From the NCBI GenBank assembly GCA_902582735.1, contig CACHTB010000009.1:1-41669 (forward strand): DNA of 41,669 nucleotides, in the 5' to 3' direction. The DNA comes from an uncultured Pelagibacteraceae bacterium. GTDB taxonomy: Bacteria; Pseudomonadota; Alphaproteobacteria; Pelagibacterales; Pelagibacteraceae. The position numbers and the translations under genes were made by a program. The notes beneath the pieces were generated by a model. The model searched no databases, was not told the origin of the DNA, and was given only the letters and a program-made list of their open reading frames with translations. Shown piece by piece: positions 27,142-36,496 of the stretch. Every line of letters starts with the position of its first letter. The first letter of the stretch is position 1.

Positions 27142-28504
27142 TGAGTTTTAATTTTTTTCTTATAAACCATAAGCAAACTAGTGACGGGATAACCATTAAT
27201 GCTGTAATAATGAAAAAAATTCCCCAATCACCGTTCAACCAATCCACCAAAGATCCTGATGATGATGCTAGCAAAGTTCTACCTGCTGTCCCTATAGATG
27301 CAAGAAGTGCATATTGTGTAGCTGTATAAGTTCTATCTACAAGTAAAGATATGAATGCCACAAATGCTACAGTTGCGAATGCAGCTGCAATATCATCAAA
27401 TATAACAGCTGCAGCGAATAATAATTCAGATTTTCCACTCCAAGCAAGAAGTGTAAACATTAAATTTGTTATAGCCATCAAACCTCCTGCTATAAACATT
27501 GTTTTGACTGTTCCAGATCTTATTGCAAACAGTCCACCCAACAATGTAAATACAACTGTTGTAATCCATCCAAGTGTTTTTGAATATATTGCAATATCTG
27601 ATTTTGAAAAACCAAGCTCTTTATAAAAAACGATAGACATTCTACCTAAAAAAGCCTCCCCAATTTTAAACAAGAAAACAAATCCTAAAATTCCTATTGC
27701 TATTGAAAATCCGTTTTTCTTAAAAAAACTTATTACTGGACCTCCTATAGTGCCTGATAACCAAGATAAAATCTTTGTTAAAAAATTATTATTTCCAAGT
27801 TTATTTTTAATTATTTCATCTGTTTTTTTTTGAGATAAAATTCTTTCTGTATAACTATTTTCATGAACAAACATTAGGGCAATATTCATTAAAATTACTA
27901 CCACACCCATAACCAAAAAAGTTGCTTGCCAGTAATTATTAACTCCTATGTTTTCAAAATAATCTGCAGTGAATAAAGCTATAACTCCACCAAGCTTATA
28001 ACCAGTCCACCAACCAACTACAGCCATAGCTGCCCCCGCTGCCATAGACTTAGTTTCATTTTCTCCTACTTGCTCAATTCTTAAGGCATCAACAGTTATA
28101 TCTTGTGTGGATGAGGCAATAGCTATCACCAGACCAATAGATATTAGTAAAGCTAAGTTTTCAGAGGGATTTATTAAACTCCATAGTATTAAAGAAATTA
28201 AAATTACTAACTGCATTAAAACTATCCAGCCACGCCTGTGGCCAATTTTTTTTGTTAGAAAAGGAATTTGTATCCTGTCAATTAAAGGTGCCCATAAATA
28301 GTTAAATGCATATACTCCAAATATAAGACCTGCCCATCCTATTGTTGATCTACTTAATCCCTCTTCTTTTAGCCATAATGATAAACTGCTTCCTATTAAA
28401 ACCCATGGAAAACCACTTATCGCACCAAGAAGTAATATTCTTATCATTCGAATATCAAAATAATATTTGAATAAATTTGATATTTTTTCTTCTTTTTTAA
28501 TCAT
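27131..28504 (-). CDS. AmpG-like MFS permease (PAT family)
   Basis: Membrane transporter with about 12 predicted spans. The N-terminal region IRILLLGAISGFPWVLIGSSLSLWLKEEGLSRSTIGWAGLIFGVYAFNYLWAPLIDR and GHRRGWIVLMQ is typical of AmpG and related acetyl-CoA/peptide permeases. AmpG imports anhydro-muropeptides; the neighbouring NlpC/P60 enzyme supports this substrate, but SAR11 homologs have not been tested as far as I know. I start it at the ATG at 28504, which shares a base with the trkH stop, rather than at a TTG 15 bases upstream. From this start it has 457 residues. Confidence 0.85.
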   Translation of the reverse strand: MIKKEEKISNLFKYYFDIRMIRILLLGAISGFPWVLIGSSLSLWLKEEGLSRSTIGWAGLIFGVYAFNYLWAPLIDRIQIPFLTKKIGHRRGWIVLMQLVILISLILWSLINPSENLALLISIGLVIAIASSTQDITVDALRIEQVGENETKSMAAGAAMAVVGWWTGYKLGGVIALFTADYFENIGVNNYWQATFLVMGVVVILMNIALMFVHENSYTERILSQKKTDEIIKNKLGNNNFLTKILSWLSGTIGGPVISFFKKNGFSIAIGILGFVFLFKIGEAFLGRMSIVFYKELGFSKSDIAIYSKTLGWITTVVFTLLGGLFAIRSGTVKTMFIAGGLMAITNLMFTLLAWSGKSELLFAAAVIFDDIAAAFATVAFVAFISLLVDRTYTATQYALLASIGTAGRTLLASSSGSLVDWLNGDWGIFFIITALMVIPSLVCLWFIRKKLKLSEK

Positions 28505-29952
28505 CAGTATTTTCTCCAAAAGGAAGGAATAAATAATACAAGTACTGCAAATAATTCCAATCTACCTAGTATCATTCCTATACTCAAAATCCATTTTGAA
28601 AAATTAGACAAGTAAGAAAAATTTCCATTTGGTCCTATTACATCGCCTAATCCAGGTCCAACATTAGATATAGACGTAGCAGCAGCAGATATAGCTGTTA
28701 TAAAATCTAAACCATCTACAGATAGCAAAGCAGTAATAACAAAGAAAATTAATATATATAAGAATATGAAAGAAATAATTGATGCCATAAATTTTTCATC
28801 AACATTATTTTTATCGTATTTAATATTAAATATTCCTCTTGGATAAATAATCCTCTTTAATTGATTTGATATAAACTGATAAAGTATTTGAACTCTAAAT
28901 ATTTTAATACCGCAAGCAGTAGATCCAGCGCAACCACCTATAAACATTAATATTAAGAAATAAATGAGTGGAAACTGACCCCATTTACTAAAATCATTTG
29001 TTACATATCCAGTTCCAGTTAAAATTGAAACAACATTGAAAGATACTTCTCTGAAGTTTATTTCAAATATGCTCTGATTTTTCACAGATAGGTAAAGAAA
29101 AATTATAAAAATAGAAAAAATTAAGATTTTAATAAAAGTTTTTATTTGGGTATCGCTAATAAATATTTTTTTATCGCCTCCCAAATATTTAATATAAGCA
29201 ATAAATGGTACACTTCCGAGAATTATAAATATAATAGCTGTTAGCTCAATAAATCCACTGTCAAAATAACCTATGGAATCGTTGTAATTGGAGAATCCTC
29301 CAGTTGCTATCGTTGTCATTGAATGGACAATGCTATCAAAAAAACTCATTCCAAAAATTTTATAAAAGAAAGCGCAGACTAAAGTTAATGATGAGTATAT
29401 AGCAATTAATCTGATAGAAATTTCTTTAGACTTAGGTAATATTTTTTCTGGTGTATGGGTATTTGATATAACAAATAATTGCATACCTCCAATATTCATT
29501 ATTGGCATTAAAGTAATTGCCATTACAATAATTCCAATTCCTCCTAACCACTGAAGCATTGCTCTCCATAATAAGATTGCTTTTGGTGTTTCATTGAGAT
29601 TTGTCAGTATAGTTGAGCCAGTAGTTGTGATTCCTGACATACTTTCAAAAAATGCATTTGTGAATGAAAGACTTAAATCTGAGAAAACAAATGGTAAAGA
29701 GCCAAATATTGCAATACTTAACCATGAAAGTGCCGTTAAAAGAAATGCTTGAGGTAAAGTTAATTTTTTTTCGTAATCTAAGTTAGATAAAAAAAATAGA
29801 ACTCCAAAAATTATCGAAACTAAGCCAGATCCAATAAAACCAGAGTCTACTTGATTATAATAAAACTGCGCCATAATAGGCACAATCATAGATAATCCTA
29901 AAATAATTTGTAAAACACCGAGTATAAAAAAAACGGTTTTATAATTGGACAT
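28504..29952 (-). CDS. trkH: Trk-type potassium uptake protein TrkH
   Basis: Integral K+ channel-like transporter with repeated pore-loop units. Selectivity-filter-like loops are visible at SGITTTGSTIL, TIATGGFSNY, SILTGTGYVT and SNVGPGLG, in order, as expected for four MPM repeats. Hydrophobic segments cover the whole protein. Its 482 residues are normal for TrkH. The cytoplasmic partner TrkA is not in the window. The gene is divergent from lysK with 85 bases between them, and its stop overlaps the AmpG-like start. Confidence 0.93.
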   Translation of the reverse strand: MSNYKTVFFILGVLQIILGLSMIVPIMAQFYYNQVDSGFIGSGLVSIIFGVLFFLSNLDYEKKLTLPQAFLLTALSWLSIAIFGSLPFVFSDLSLSFTNAFFESMSGITTTGSTILTNLNETPKAILLWRAMLQWLGGIGIIVMAITLMPIMNIGGMQLFVISNTHTPEKILPKSKEISIRLIAIYSSLTLVCAFFYKIFGMSFFDSIVHSMTTIATGGFSNYNDSIGYFDSGFIELTAIIFIILGSVPFIAYIKYLGGDKKIFISDTQIKTFIKILIFSIFIIFLYLSVKNQSIFEINFREVSFNVVSILTGTGYVTNDFSKWGQFPLIYFLILMFIGGCAGSTACGIKIFRVQILYQFISNQLKRIIYPRGIFNIKYDKNNVDEKFMASIISFIFLYILIFFVITALLSVDGLDFITAISAAATSISNVGPGLGDVIGPNGNFSYLSNFSKWILSIGMILGRLELFAVLVLFIPSFWRKY

Positions 29953-30037
29953 TTTGATTGGACATTATTTTATGGTAAATAAATTTCAACTCTATAAGAG
30001 TTATTAAATACGTTATTTTTGAGTATTTCGCATTTAT

Positions 30038-31605
30038 ATGATTGATAAAATTAATATTGATAAAACAAATGCATGGCCATTTGTAGAAGCAAAAAAAATC
30101 ATAAGAGAGAGAAAGAAAAATATAGAGAGTAAGGGAAAAATAACTCTACAAACAGGTTATGGCCCAAGCGGTTTACCTCATATCGGAACATTCGGCGAAG
30201 TTGCAAGAACATCAATGATAGTCAATGCCCTTAATCATTTAACTGACCTTCCTAAAGAGATAATTACTTTTTCAGATGACATGGATGGTTTGAGAAAAGT
30301 CCCAGAGAATGTACCAAACCAAGAAATTTTAAATGCTAACCTACATAAACCCTTAACAGTTGTTCCAGATCCTTTCGGTAAATTTAATAGTTTTGGAGAA
30401 CATAATAATGAAATGTTAAAAGATTTTTTAAATAAGTTTGGGTTTAAATATTCTTTTAAAAGTTCAACTGAGCTTTATAAATCTGGAAAGTTTAATGAAA
30501 CACTCAAATTAATATTAAGTAATTATAAAGGCATAATGAATATTATTTTACCAACCTTAGGTAAAGAGAGGCAGCAAACTTATTCACCCTTTTTGCCTAT
30601 TTGCCCAACATCAGGTGCTGTCTTAGAAATACCGATCAAGGAAATCGACGAGAACAATTCCAAAGTTTTGTTTGATAACAATGGAACAGATTTAGAAAAG
30701 AGTATTTTAAATGGTGATTGTAAATTACAATGGAAGGTAGACTGGGCTATGAGATGGTATGCGCTTGATGTTGATTTTGAGATGTATGGAAAAGATCTAA
30801 TTGAGAGCGCAATCTTATCAACAAAAATTATAAGATTACTTGGTAAACCTAATCCTTCAGGTTTTGCATATGAATTATTTCTAGATGAAAAAGGAGAGAA
30901 AATTTCAAAATCAAAAGGAAATGGAGTAACTATAGACCAATGGCTAGATTATGCTTCTCCTCAAAGCTTATCACTTTATATGTATCAAAACCCTAAAAGA
31001 GCAAAAAACTTTATAGAGAAGTTGTTCCTAAAGCTATGGATGAATATCTAGAGTTTATAGAAAAAGGTAAAAATCAAAGTGATCTTGAAAAATTAATGAA
31101 TCCAGTTTGGCATGTTCATAATGGAACAATTCCAAATGAAAAAATTATAATGTCATTTTCTATGTTGCTAAATTTGGTTGAGACAAGCAACGCAGATAAC
31201 AAAAAACTACTTTGGAAATTTGTGAAAAAATACAAACAAGATATCAAAGAGGATGAGCATCCAATTTTTGATAATTTAATCAATTATGCAATTAAATATT
31301 TTAATGATGTTATAAAAACAAAAAAAGTTTACAAAACACCAAATGAAAATGAAAAAGGCGCGTTAAATGCATTAATAAAATCACTTGATAACTGCAATGA
31401 TGATATGGCTCCTGAAGAACTTCAGACAAATATATTCACAGTTGGAAAAGAAAATGGTTACAAAGAAAACCTAAGAGATTGGTTTAAACTAATTTATGAA
31501 GTTGTTTTCGGTGATGAGAATGGACCTAGAATGGGTTTCTTTATTAGTTTTTTTGGAGTGCAAGAAACTAAACAACTTATCAAAAATAAATTAAATAATG
31601 TTTAA
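30038..31605 (+). CDS. lysK: Class I lysyl-tRNA synthetase (frameshifted in this sequence)
   Basis: Charges tRNA-Lys; class I enzymes replace class II LysS in many alphaproteobacteria. The N-terminal part has the HIGH-type motif PSGLPHIGTFGE (His48) and the KMSKS-type motif EKISKSKGNG (about 287-296). Reading frame 1 stops at 31051 after ILE, but from 31003 the matching C-terminal half continues in the -1 frame (KKLYREVVPKAMDEYLEF...) to TAA at 31605. The shift lies in a run of six A (31003-31008) that reads gcA AAA AAC, an exact canonical -1 slippery heptamer. Either a base was lost from an A7 run, or ribosomes shift here. Full product is about 522 residues, normal for LysK. pyrD overlaps the end by 8 bases. 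Confidence 0.9.
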
Positions 31606-32638
31606 TAAAATAAGACCTTTAATTTTCAAATTTAGTCCTGAAGTAGCACATTCTTTAGCAATTAAAACTCTTAAGCTAAACGCTTTGCCAAAAAAGAAAA
31701 TTAAAAATAAAACTGTTTTAGAAACATCAATATTTAATAAAATTCTTGAAAACCCAATAGGAGTTGCAGCAGGTTTTGATAAAAATGCGGAGGTATATAA
31801 TCCACTATTTAACCTAGGTTTTGGTTTTGTTGAAGTTGGCACTATTACACCTGAACCACAGTATGGAAATCCAAAACCGAGAGTATTCAGACTCGAGGAG
31901 GATGAGGCTCTAATCAATAGATTAGGATTTAATAATTCAGGTTCAGAGGAAATTTATAAAAGAATTGAAAGTAATAAACCATACGGTCTATTGGGAGTTA
32001 ATATAGGCCCAAATAAAACAAGTGATAATAGAATTCAGGATTATGTAAAATGTTTTAGAAAATTTATTTCAGTTGCAGATTATATCACAATAAATATTTC
32101 TTCTCCTAATACAGAAAATTTAAGAAATTTTCATAATCAAGAGGAAATGAACAATTTATTATCTGAAATTCAAAAAGAAAAAAAGAAATTACAATCCAAT
32201 TTACCTATAGCTGTAAAAATTTCACCAGATATAAATTTTAACTCAATTGATGAAATTTGTGAGTCATTGGTTAAACATTCTATAGAAATTTTAATCGTAT
32301 CGAATACCTCCGAAAAAAATAGGGATAATCTTAAAAATATAAATAAACTAGAAAAAGGCGGGCTTTCAGGTGCCCCAATAGAAAATAAATCGAATGAACT
32401 AATTAATTTATTTTTTAACAACCTAAAAAATAAAATTAAAATTATAGGTGTTGGAGGAGTAAGCACTGGTAAGGGAGCTTACGAAAAAATAATTCGTGGT
32501 GCATCTTTAATTCAACTTTATACTGGCATGGTATATAGAGGGCCAGATATAGCTAATAAAATAAGTAAGGAATTAATCGAAATACTCACAAAAGATGGAA
32601 TTAAAAATATTTCAGAGATAGTGGGATCAAAAAATTGA
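31598..32638 (+). CDS. pyrD: Dihydroorotate dehydrogenase (quinone)
   Basis: Class 2 membrane-associated flavoprotein that oxidises dihydroorotate with quinone in UMP synthesis. The N-terminal helix region (FNKIRPLIFKFSPEVAHSLAIKTL) typical of class 2 is present. NPIGVAAGFDKNAEVYNPL, VGTITPEPQYGNPKPRVFRL, NRLGFNN and the active-site serine region NISSPNTENLR are intact, as is the C-terminal FMN-binding GVGGVSTGKGAYEKI. Its 346 residues are normal. It begins inside the lysK 3' end (8-base overlap), so coupling to lysK is likely. Confidence 0.96.
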   Translation: MFNKIRPLIFKFSPEVAHSLAIKTLKLNALPKKKIKNKTVLETSIFNKILENPIGVAAGFDKNAEVYNPLFNLGFGFVEVGTITPEPQYGNPKPRVFRLEEDEALINRLGFNNSGSEEIYKRIESNKPYGLLGVNIGPNKTSDNRIQDYVKCFRKFISVADYITINISSPNTENLRNFHNQEEMNNLLSEIQKEKKKLQSNLPIAVKISPDINFNSIDEICESLVKHSIEILIVSNTSEKNRDNLKNINKLEKGGLSGAPIENKSNELINLFFNNLKNKIKIIGVGGVSTGKGAYEKIIRGASLIQLYTGMVYRGPDIANKISKELIEILTKDGIKNISEIVGSKN

Positions 32639-32640
32639 TA

Positions 32641-32669
32641 TTGACGGATTAACTCATTAATCTTATACA
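32641..32669 (+). promoter_or_regulatory. Sigma70-type promoter for rpmB
   Basis: TTGACG (32641-32646), 17-base spacer, TATACA (32664-32669). The predicted start near 32676 leaves a leader of only about 6 bases before the rpmB ATG at 32682, i.e. practically leaderless. This is the best-looking promoter in the region and explains independent expression of rpmB from pyrD. Confidence 0.65.
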
Positions 32670-32681
32670 AGCATAATTTTT

Positions 32682-32963
32682 ATGACAAAAAAATGTGAAC
32701 TTACAGGAAAAATGCCTCTTAAAGGTCACAACGTTAGCCATGCTAACAACAAGACCAAAAGAAGATTTTTACCTAATTTAAAAAAGGTAAAATTTAAAAG
32801 TGAAATGTTAAAAAAGTCTATGAAGCTCACTGTTTCTAATGCAGGTGTGAGATCAGTTGATAAGAAAGGTAGCTTTGATAACTTCTTAAAATCAGCAAAA
32901 GCAAGAGATTTATCTCTAAGACTAAAAAAACTTAAAAAATCCTTACTCTCTAAAACTGCTTAA
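32682..32963 (+). CDS. rpmB: 50S ribosomal protein L28
   Basis: Large-subunit ribosomal protein. [30 protein letters not shown] is diagnostic, and the basic C terminus ([13 protein letters not shown]) is typical of alphaproteobacterial L28. Its 93 residues are normal. It has its own promoter. The stop TAA shares a base with the ATG of the downstream transporter (TAATG), a sign of translational coupling. Confidence 0.97.
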   Translation: MTKKCELTGKMPLKGHNVSHANNKTKRRFLPNLKKVKFKSEMLKKSMKLTVSNAGVRSVDKKGSFDNFLKSAKARDLSLRLKKLKKSLLSKTA

Positions 32964-33511
32964 TGAACAAAGTATTTTTAATACTCTCATTACTTATGGG
33001 AGTTGTAGTATTAGCATCCAATTATTTAGTTCAGTTTCCAATCAATTATTATGGACTTCAGGAAATCTTAACATATGGTGCCTTTAGTTATCCAATTGCA
33101 TTTTTAATTACTGATTTAGCAAATAGATCTTTTGGAAAAATAATTGCTAGAAAAATTGTTTATATTGGATTTATAATTGGAATTTTCTTTACACTTATAT
33201 TCTCAACAAATTTCGCAGATTTAATATCAATCAGGATAGCAATAGGTTCAGGTACAGCTTTTATAATTGCCCAATTACTTGATGTACAAATTTTTGATCA
33301 ACTAAGACAAAAAAAATGGTTTGTTGCTCCACTTATATCTTCATTAATAGGATCAACAGTAGATACATTTTTATTCTTCTCAATTTCATTTTATGGAACT
33401 GGAATTCCTTGGGTTACACTTTCTTTAGGAGATTTAGCAGTAAAGATTTTTGTAGCTTTAGTGATGTTAATACCTTTTAGATTATTAATAGGAACTCTAA
33501 AAGCTGCTTAA
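32963..33511 (+). CDS. VUT-family (YhhQ-like) queuosine precursor transporter
   Basis: Small membrane protein with about six predicted spans. Family marks: LASNYLVQFPINYYGLQEILTYGAFSYPIAFLITDLANRSFGK, GSGTAFIIAQLLDVQIFDQLR and SSLIGSTVDTFLFFSISFYGT. Members of this family import queuosine precursors (7-cyano- or 7-aminomethyl-7-deazaguanine) in bacteria. Its 182 residues are a little short of the usual ~220, mostly in the terminal loops. It follows rpmB with a one-base overlap, an arrangement I have not seen explained. It converges on aguA with a one-base gap. Confidence 0.85.
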   Translation: MNKVFLILSLLMGVVVLASNYLVQFPINYYGLQEILTYGAFSYPIAFLITDLANRSFGKIIARKIVYIGFIIGIFFTLIFSTNFADLISIRIAIGSGTAFIIAQLLDVQIFDQLRQKKWFVAPLISSLIGSTVDTFLFFSISFYGTGIPWVTLSLGDLAVKIFVALVMLIPFRLLIGTLKAA

Positions 33512-33512
33512 T

Positions 33513-34577
33513 TTAAATTATTGGCTCTTGTTGAGTCATACAATGAATTGCTCCAAAACCCCAAATTAAATCACTACAATCGACAGCAATAACTTTTCTT
33601 TTTGTAAAAAATCTTCTAAATATCCTCAATACCTTTTTATCTTCTTTTACATTAAATATTGGAACTAAGACTGTTTTGTTGCTTATGAAGAAATTTAAAT
33701 AACTTGCTGGTACACGAGTTTTTTGAATAAAGATTGGACTTGGCATAGGGATCTTAATAATTTTAAATTTTTTTCCATTTTCGTCGTGACTTTTTCTAAG
33801 TATTTTTATATTTTCTTTAAGAGACTTATAGTTTTTGTCTGATTTGTTGTTTTCATCAGCTATCATAATTGTCGTTTTGGAGACAAATCTTGCAATATCA
33901 TCTATATGACCATGGGTATCATCTCCAACAATTCCTTTATTTAACCAAATGAAGTTTTTAGTATTTAAATACTTTGAAAATAAACTTTCATAGTCACTTT
34001 TTTTGAAACCCTTATTTCTCTCTTGTTTACTACTTAATAAGCATTCTTTTGTCAGCAATATAGAGCCTGATCCATTAGTATCAAAAGCACCACCCTCCAT
34101 AACTACTTTTTCAAACTTTTTTGAATTAATTTTTTTTGGCAAAATACTTTTAATATTTAAATATTTACCAATTTGATAACTGATTTTGTTATCATTTCTG
34201 AAATTTTTATATTTTGACCAAGCGGTGAATTTAAAATTAAGCATTATTTTTTTTCTTGTTTTTTTATTGATTAAAAAAATTGGTCCTGAGTCTCTTAACC
34301 AAAGTCTGTCGGTTTTTATTTTATGAAATTTTATATTAGATAACTTACAAGCTGTCCTTTTTAGTTGTTTCTTAGCCTCATCCATACTTTTGTTAGTATT
34401 GACTAGTAAATCAACTCTTTGATGATTAGCTAAATATTTAATTATTTTTCCAACTACATTTGGAATTTTCTCAAACAGTCCAGGCCAATCATTTTTATTA
34501 TGAGGCCAGGAAATCCAAACAGATTTTTGAGGCTCCCATTCTGCTGGCATTCTAAATTCATTTATTCTCTTACTCAT
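33513..34577 (-). CDS. aguA: Agmatine deiminase family protein
   Basis: Pentein-fold hydrolase that converts agmatine to N-carbamoylputrescine. MPAEWEPQKSVWISWPHNKNDWPG, RLWLRDSGPIFLI, KVVMEGGAFDTNGSGSILLTKECLLS and DDTHGHIDDIARFV match the family. The catalytic cysteine is Cys346 near the C terminus, in the context GFGAIHCMTQQEP; the usual form is GGGNIHCITQQ, so the GG preceding it has changed. Its 354 residues are normal. It is the last gene of a polyamine operon and starts inside the end of aguB (8-base overlap). No arginine decarboxylase is recognised nearby, so agmatine may be imported or the real substrate may differ. Confidence 0.9.
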   Translation of the reverse strand: MSKRINEFRMPAEWEPQKSVWISWPHNKNDWPGLFEKIPNVVGKIIKYLANHQRVDLLVNTNKSMDEAKKQLKRTACKLSNIKFHKIKTDRLWLRDSGPIFLINKKTRKKIMLNFKFTAWSKYKNFRNDNKISYQIGKYLNIKSILPKKINSKKFEKVVMEGGAFDTNGSGSILLTKECLLSSKQERNKGFKKSDYESLFSKYLNTKNFIWLNKGIVGDDTHGHIDDIARFVSKTTIMIADENNKSDKNYKSLKENIKILRKSHDENGKKFKIIKIPMPSPIFIQKTRVPASYLNFFISNKTVLVPIFNVKEDKKVLRIFRRFFTKRKVIAVDCSDLIWGFGAIHCMTQQEPII

Positions 34578-35452
34578 CTTCAGGGTTTTTGAGAATATCT
34601 CTGTAATATTCGGTTCTTCTATCTCTTAAAAAAGGCCAATGTTGTCTAGAAGTATCAATTTTTTGGTAGTCAACTTCACAAACTAAAATATCTTGTTTTT
34701 TATTCCCTGCTTTGGCAATGACTTTACCACTTGGATCTATCAACATTGAATTGCCCCAAAATTCAATTTTCTTCTTGCCTTTACTCTCAGTTCCAACTCT
34801 ATTGATAGCGGCTACATAAGTTCCATTCGCAATAGCATGTGATTTCTGCATAGTGATCCATGAGTCTAATTGAGACTTACCATATTTGTTTTTCTCTTTT
34901 GGATGCCATCCAATTGCTGTTGGATAAAAAATAATCTGTGCTCCTTTTAAAGCTGTTAACCTTGCTGCCTCGGGAAACCACTGATCCCAACATATCAGAG
35001 GACCTATCTTTCCAAATTTGGTTTTTACACTTTTGAAACCAAGGTCACCAGGACTAAAATAAAATTTTTCATAATATCCTGGATCATCAGGTATATGCAT
35101 CTTACGATATTTAGATAAAATATTCCCATTTTTCACTGATAATGATACTAGTGTTATGATAGAAACCTGATGTCCTTTTTTCGAACATTGTAATATTTAA
35201 AACAATACGAAGCTCTTTTGCTAGTTTACAAAAAATTCTAGAAGTCTTTCCTGGAATTTTTTCTGCCAATTTAAAGTTAGAATGGCTTTCTGTTTGACAA
35301 AAATAATTATTCAAAAATAGTTCTGGTAGACAAATTATTTTCGCCTTTTTTTTTGCAGCTTTTTTTATATTTTTTATTGCTAAATCAATATTAGACTCAA
35401 TTGTTCCTAAAGATTTACTTTGTATTAAACCAATTTTTATTTTTTTGACCAT
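34570..35452 (-). CDS. aguB: N-carbamoylputrescine amidase (frameshifted in this sequence)
   Basis: Nitrilase-fold amidase that hydrolyses N-carbamoylputrescine to putrescine. The catalytic triad is split across two frames: Glu in IICLPELFLNNYFCQ lies in the upstream piece (35452-35111), while Lys in SKYRKMHIPDDPGYYEKFYF and Cys in GPLICWDQWFPEAAR lie in the downstream piece (35136-34570). The frames cross in an A5 run on the minus strand (T5 at 35129-35133). Removing one A restores IISENGNILSKYRKM, giving about 293 residues, normal for the family. So a one-base insertion (error or true mutation) separates the halves; no canonical slippery heptamer is present for this +1 shift. Starts 3 bases after the DHS-like gene. 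Confidence 0.88.
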
Positions 35453-35455
35453 TAA

Positions 35456-36496
35456 TCAAAATATATTGGAAAATTTTTTTCTTTCTCTATTTTTCCATTC
35501 ACCTTTATGAAAGGCGTCACTAGCTATTAAGGGTAAAACACTTGTTGCCTCTGCAAAAACCATTTGCTCTTTTGTAATATCTACTTTGCCCCAAGAACTT
35601 GCCTCTTTTAATGTTGAACTACTACACGCCCCATCTCTCGAGTCTGCAACCGTTATTTGTATAGCGTATTTATGCATGTCAACGTTCTTTCCTAATAGCT
35701 CTGCACATATTACAGTATCCTGAATAAAATTTTTTGGCACACCTCCTCCAATCATTAAAAGTCCTGACTGCTTAGATTTTATCTTAATTTCAGTTAATTC
35801 TCTAAATTCTCGAATTGAGTCGATTGTTATATGATTTTTTGGGTTTCTTTCTTGATGCATTACGAGTCCAAATCCAGCACTGGAATCTGTAAAAGCTGGA
35901 CAAAAAATTGGAACATCGTTGTCATATGCGACCTCAATTAATGAATCTTTTTTCTTTGCATGTGATTTAAGATATTTACCAATCTCATTTATAAATTCTC
36001 GTGAGGTATAGCTTCTAGGCTCCAATTGATCTGCAATCTTACCTATTGTTTTATCACAAATTTGAAGTTCTTCTTCATCAATGTAAGTATCATATATTCT
36101 ATCTACATAATTATTTCTTAACTCCGTGTCATCTTGATACTGTGACCCTTGATAATGTTTAAAGCCCAAAGCCTCAAAAAAATCCATGTCAATTATAGAA
36201 GCTCCGGTTGCAACTATTGCGTCCACCATATTATATTTAACCAAATCTCTATACACATGCATACATCCTGCTGCAGAGGTAGATCCAGCTAAGGTTAAAA
36301 AAATTGTACAATCTTTATCTTTCAGCATTTCATTATAAATATCTGCTGCATTGGCAGTTTCTCTTGATACAAATGACATTTTTGACATCGAGGATATAAT
36401 TTCTCTTGCATCGAACTTTGTGATGTCAATGTGTTCAACCTCCTTGCTTAAGAGATCTTTTTTTCTATTATGTGATAAGTTTTTATTTTCTGACAT
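35456..36496 (-). CDS. Deoxyhypusine-synthase-like protein (possible homospermidine synthase)
   Basis: NAD-dependent aminobutyl-transfer enzyme of the deoxyhypusine synthase family. TIFLTLAGSTSAAGCMHVYRDLVKYNMVDAIVATGASIIDMDF, SSAGFGLVMHQERNPKN, GGGVPKNFIQDT and the catalytic-lysine segment SSWGKVDITKEQMVFAEATSVLPLIA (Lys at about 304, equivalent to the lysine that forms the enzyme intermediate in eukaryotic DHS) are present. Bacteria lack eIF5A, and some bacterial homologs are known to make homospermidine from putrescine; that is the likely role here. The 346 residues fit. It begins in the stop of the decarboxylase (TAATG) and precedes aguB. Confidence 0.85.
   Translation of the reverse strand: MSENKNLSHNRKKDLLSKEVEHIDITKFDAREIISSMSKMSFVSRETANAADIYNEMLKDKDCTIFLTLAGSTSAAGCMHVYRDLVKYNMVDAIVATGASIIDMDFFEALGFKHYQGSQYQDDTELRNNYVDRIYDTYIDEEELQICDKTIGKIADQLEPRSYTSREFINEIGKYLKSHAKKKDSLIEVAYDNDVPIFCPAFTDSSAGFGLVMHQERNPKNHITIDSIREFRELTEIKIKSKQSGLLMIGGGVPKNFIQDTVICAELLGKNVDMHKYAIQITVADSRDGACSSSTLKEASSWGKVDITKEQMVFAEATSVLPLIASDAFHKGEWKNRERKKFSNIF

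Noticed and set aside
31036..31605. A separate gene starting MDEYLEFIEKGKNQ
   Set aside because: It is the C-terminal half of class I LysRS in the shifted frame; the upstream part of its frame matches the family too.
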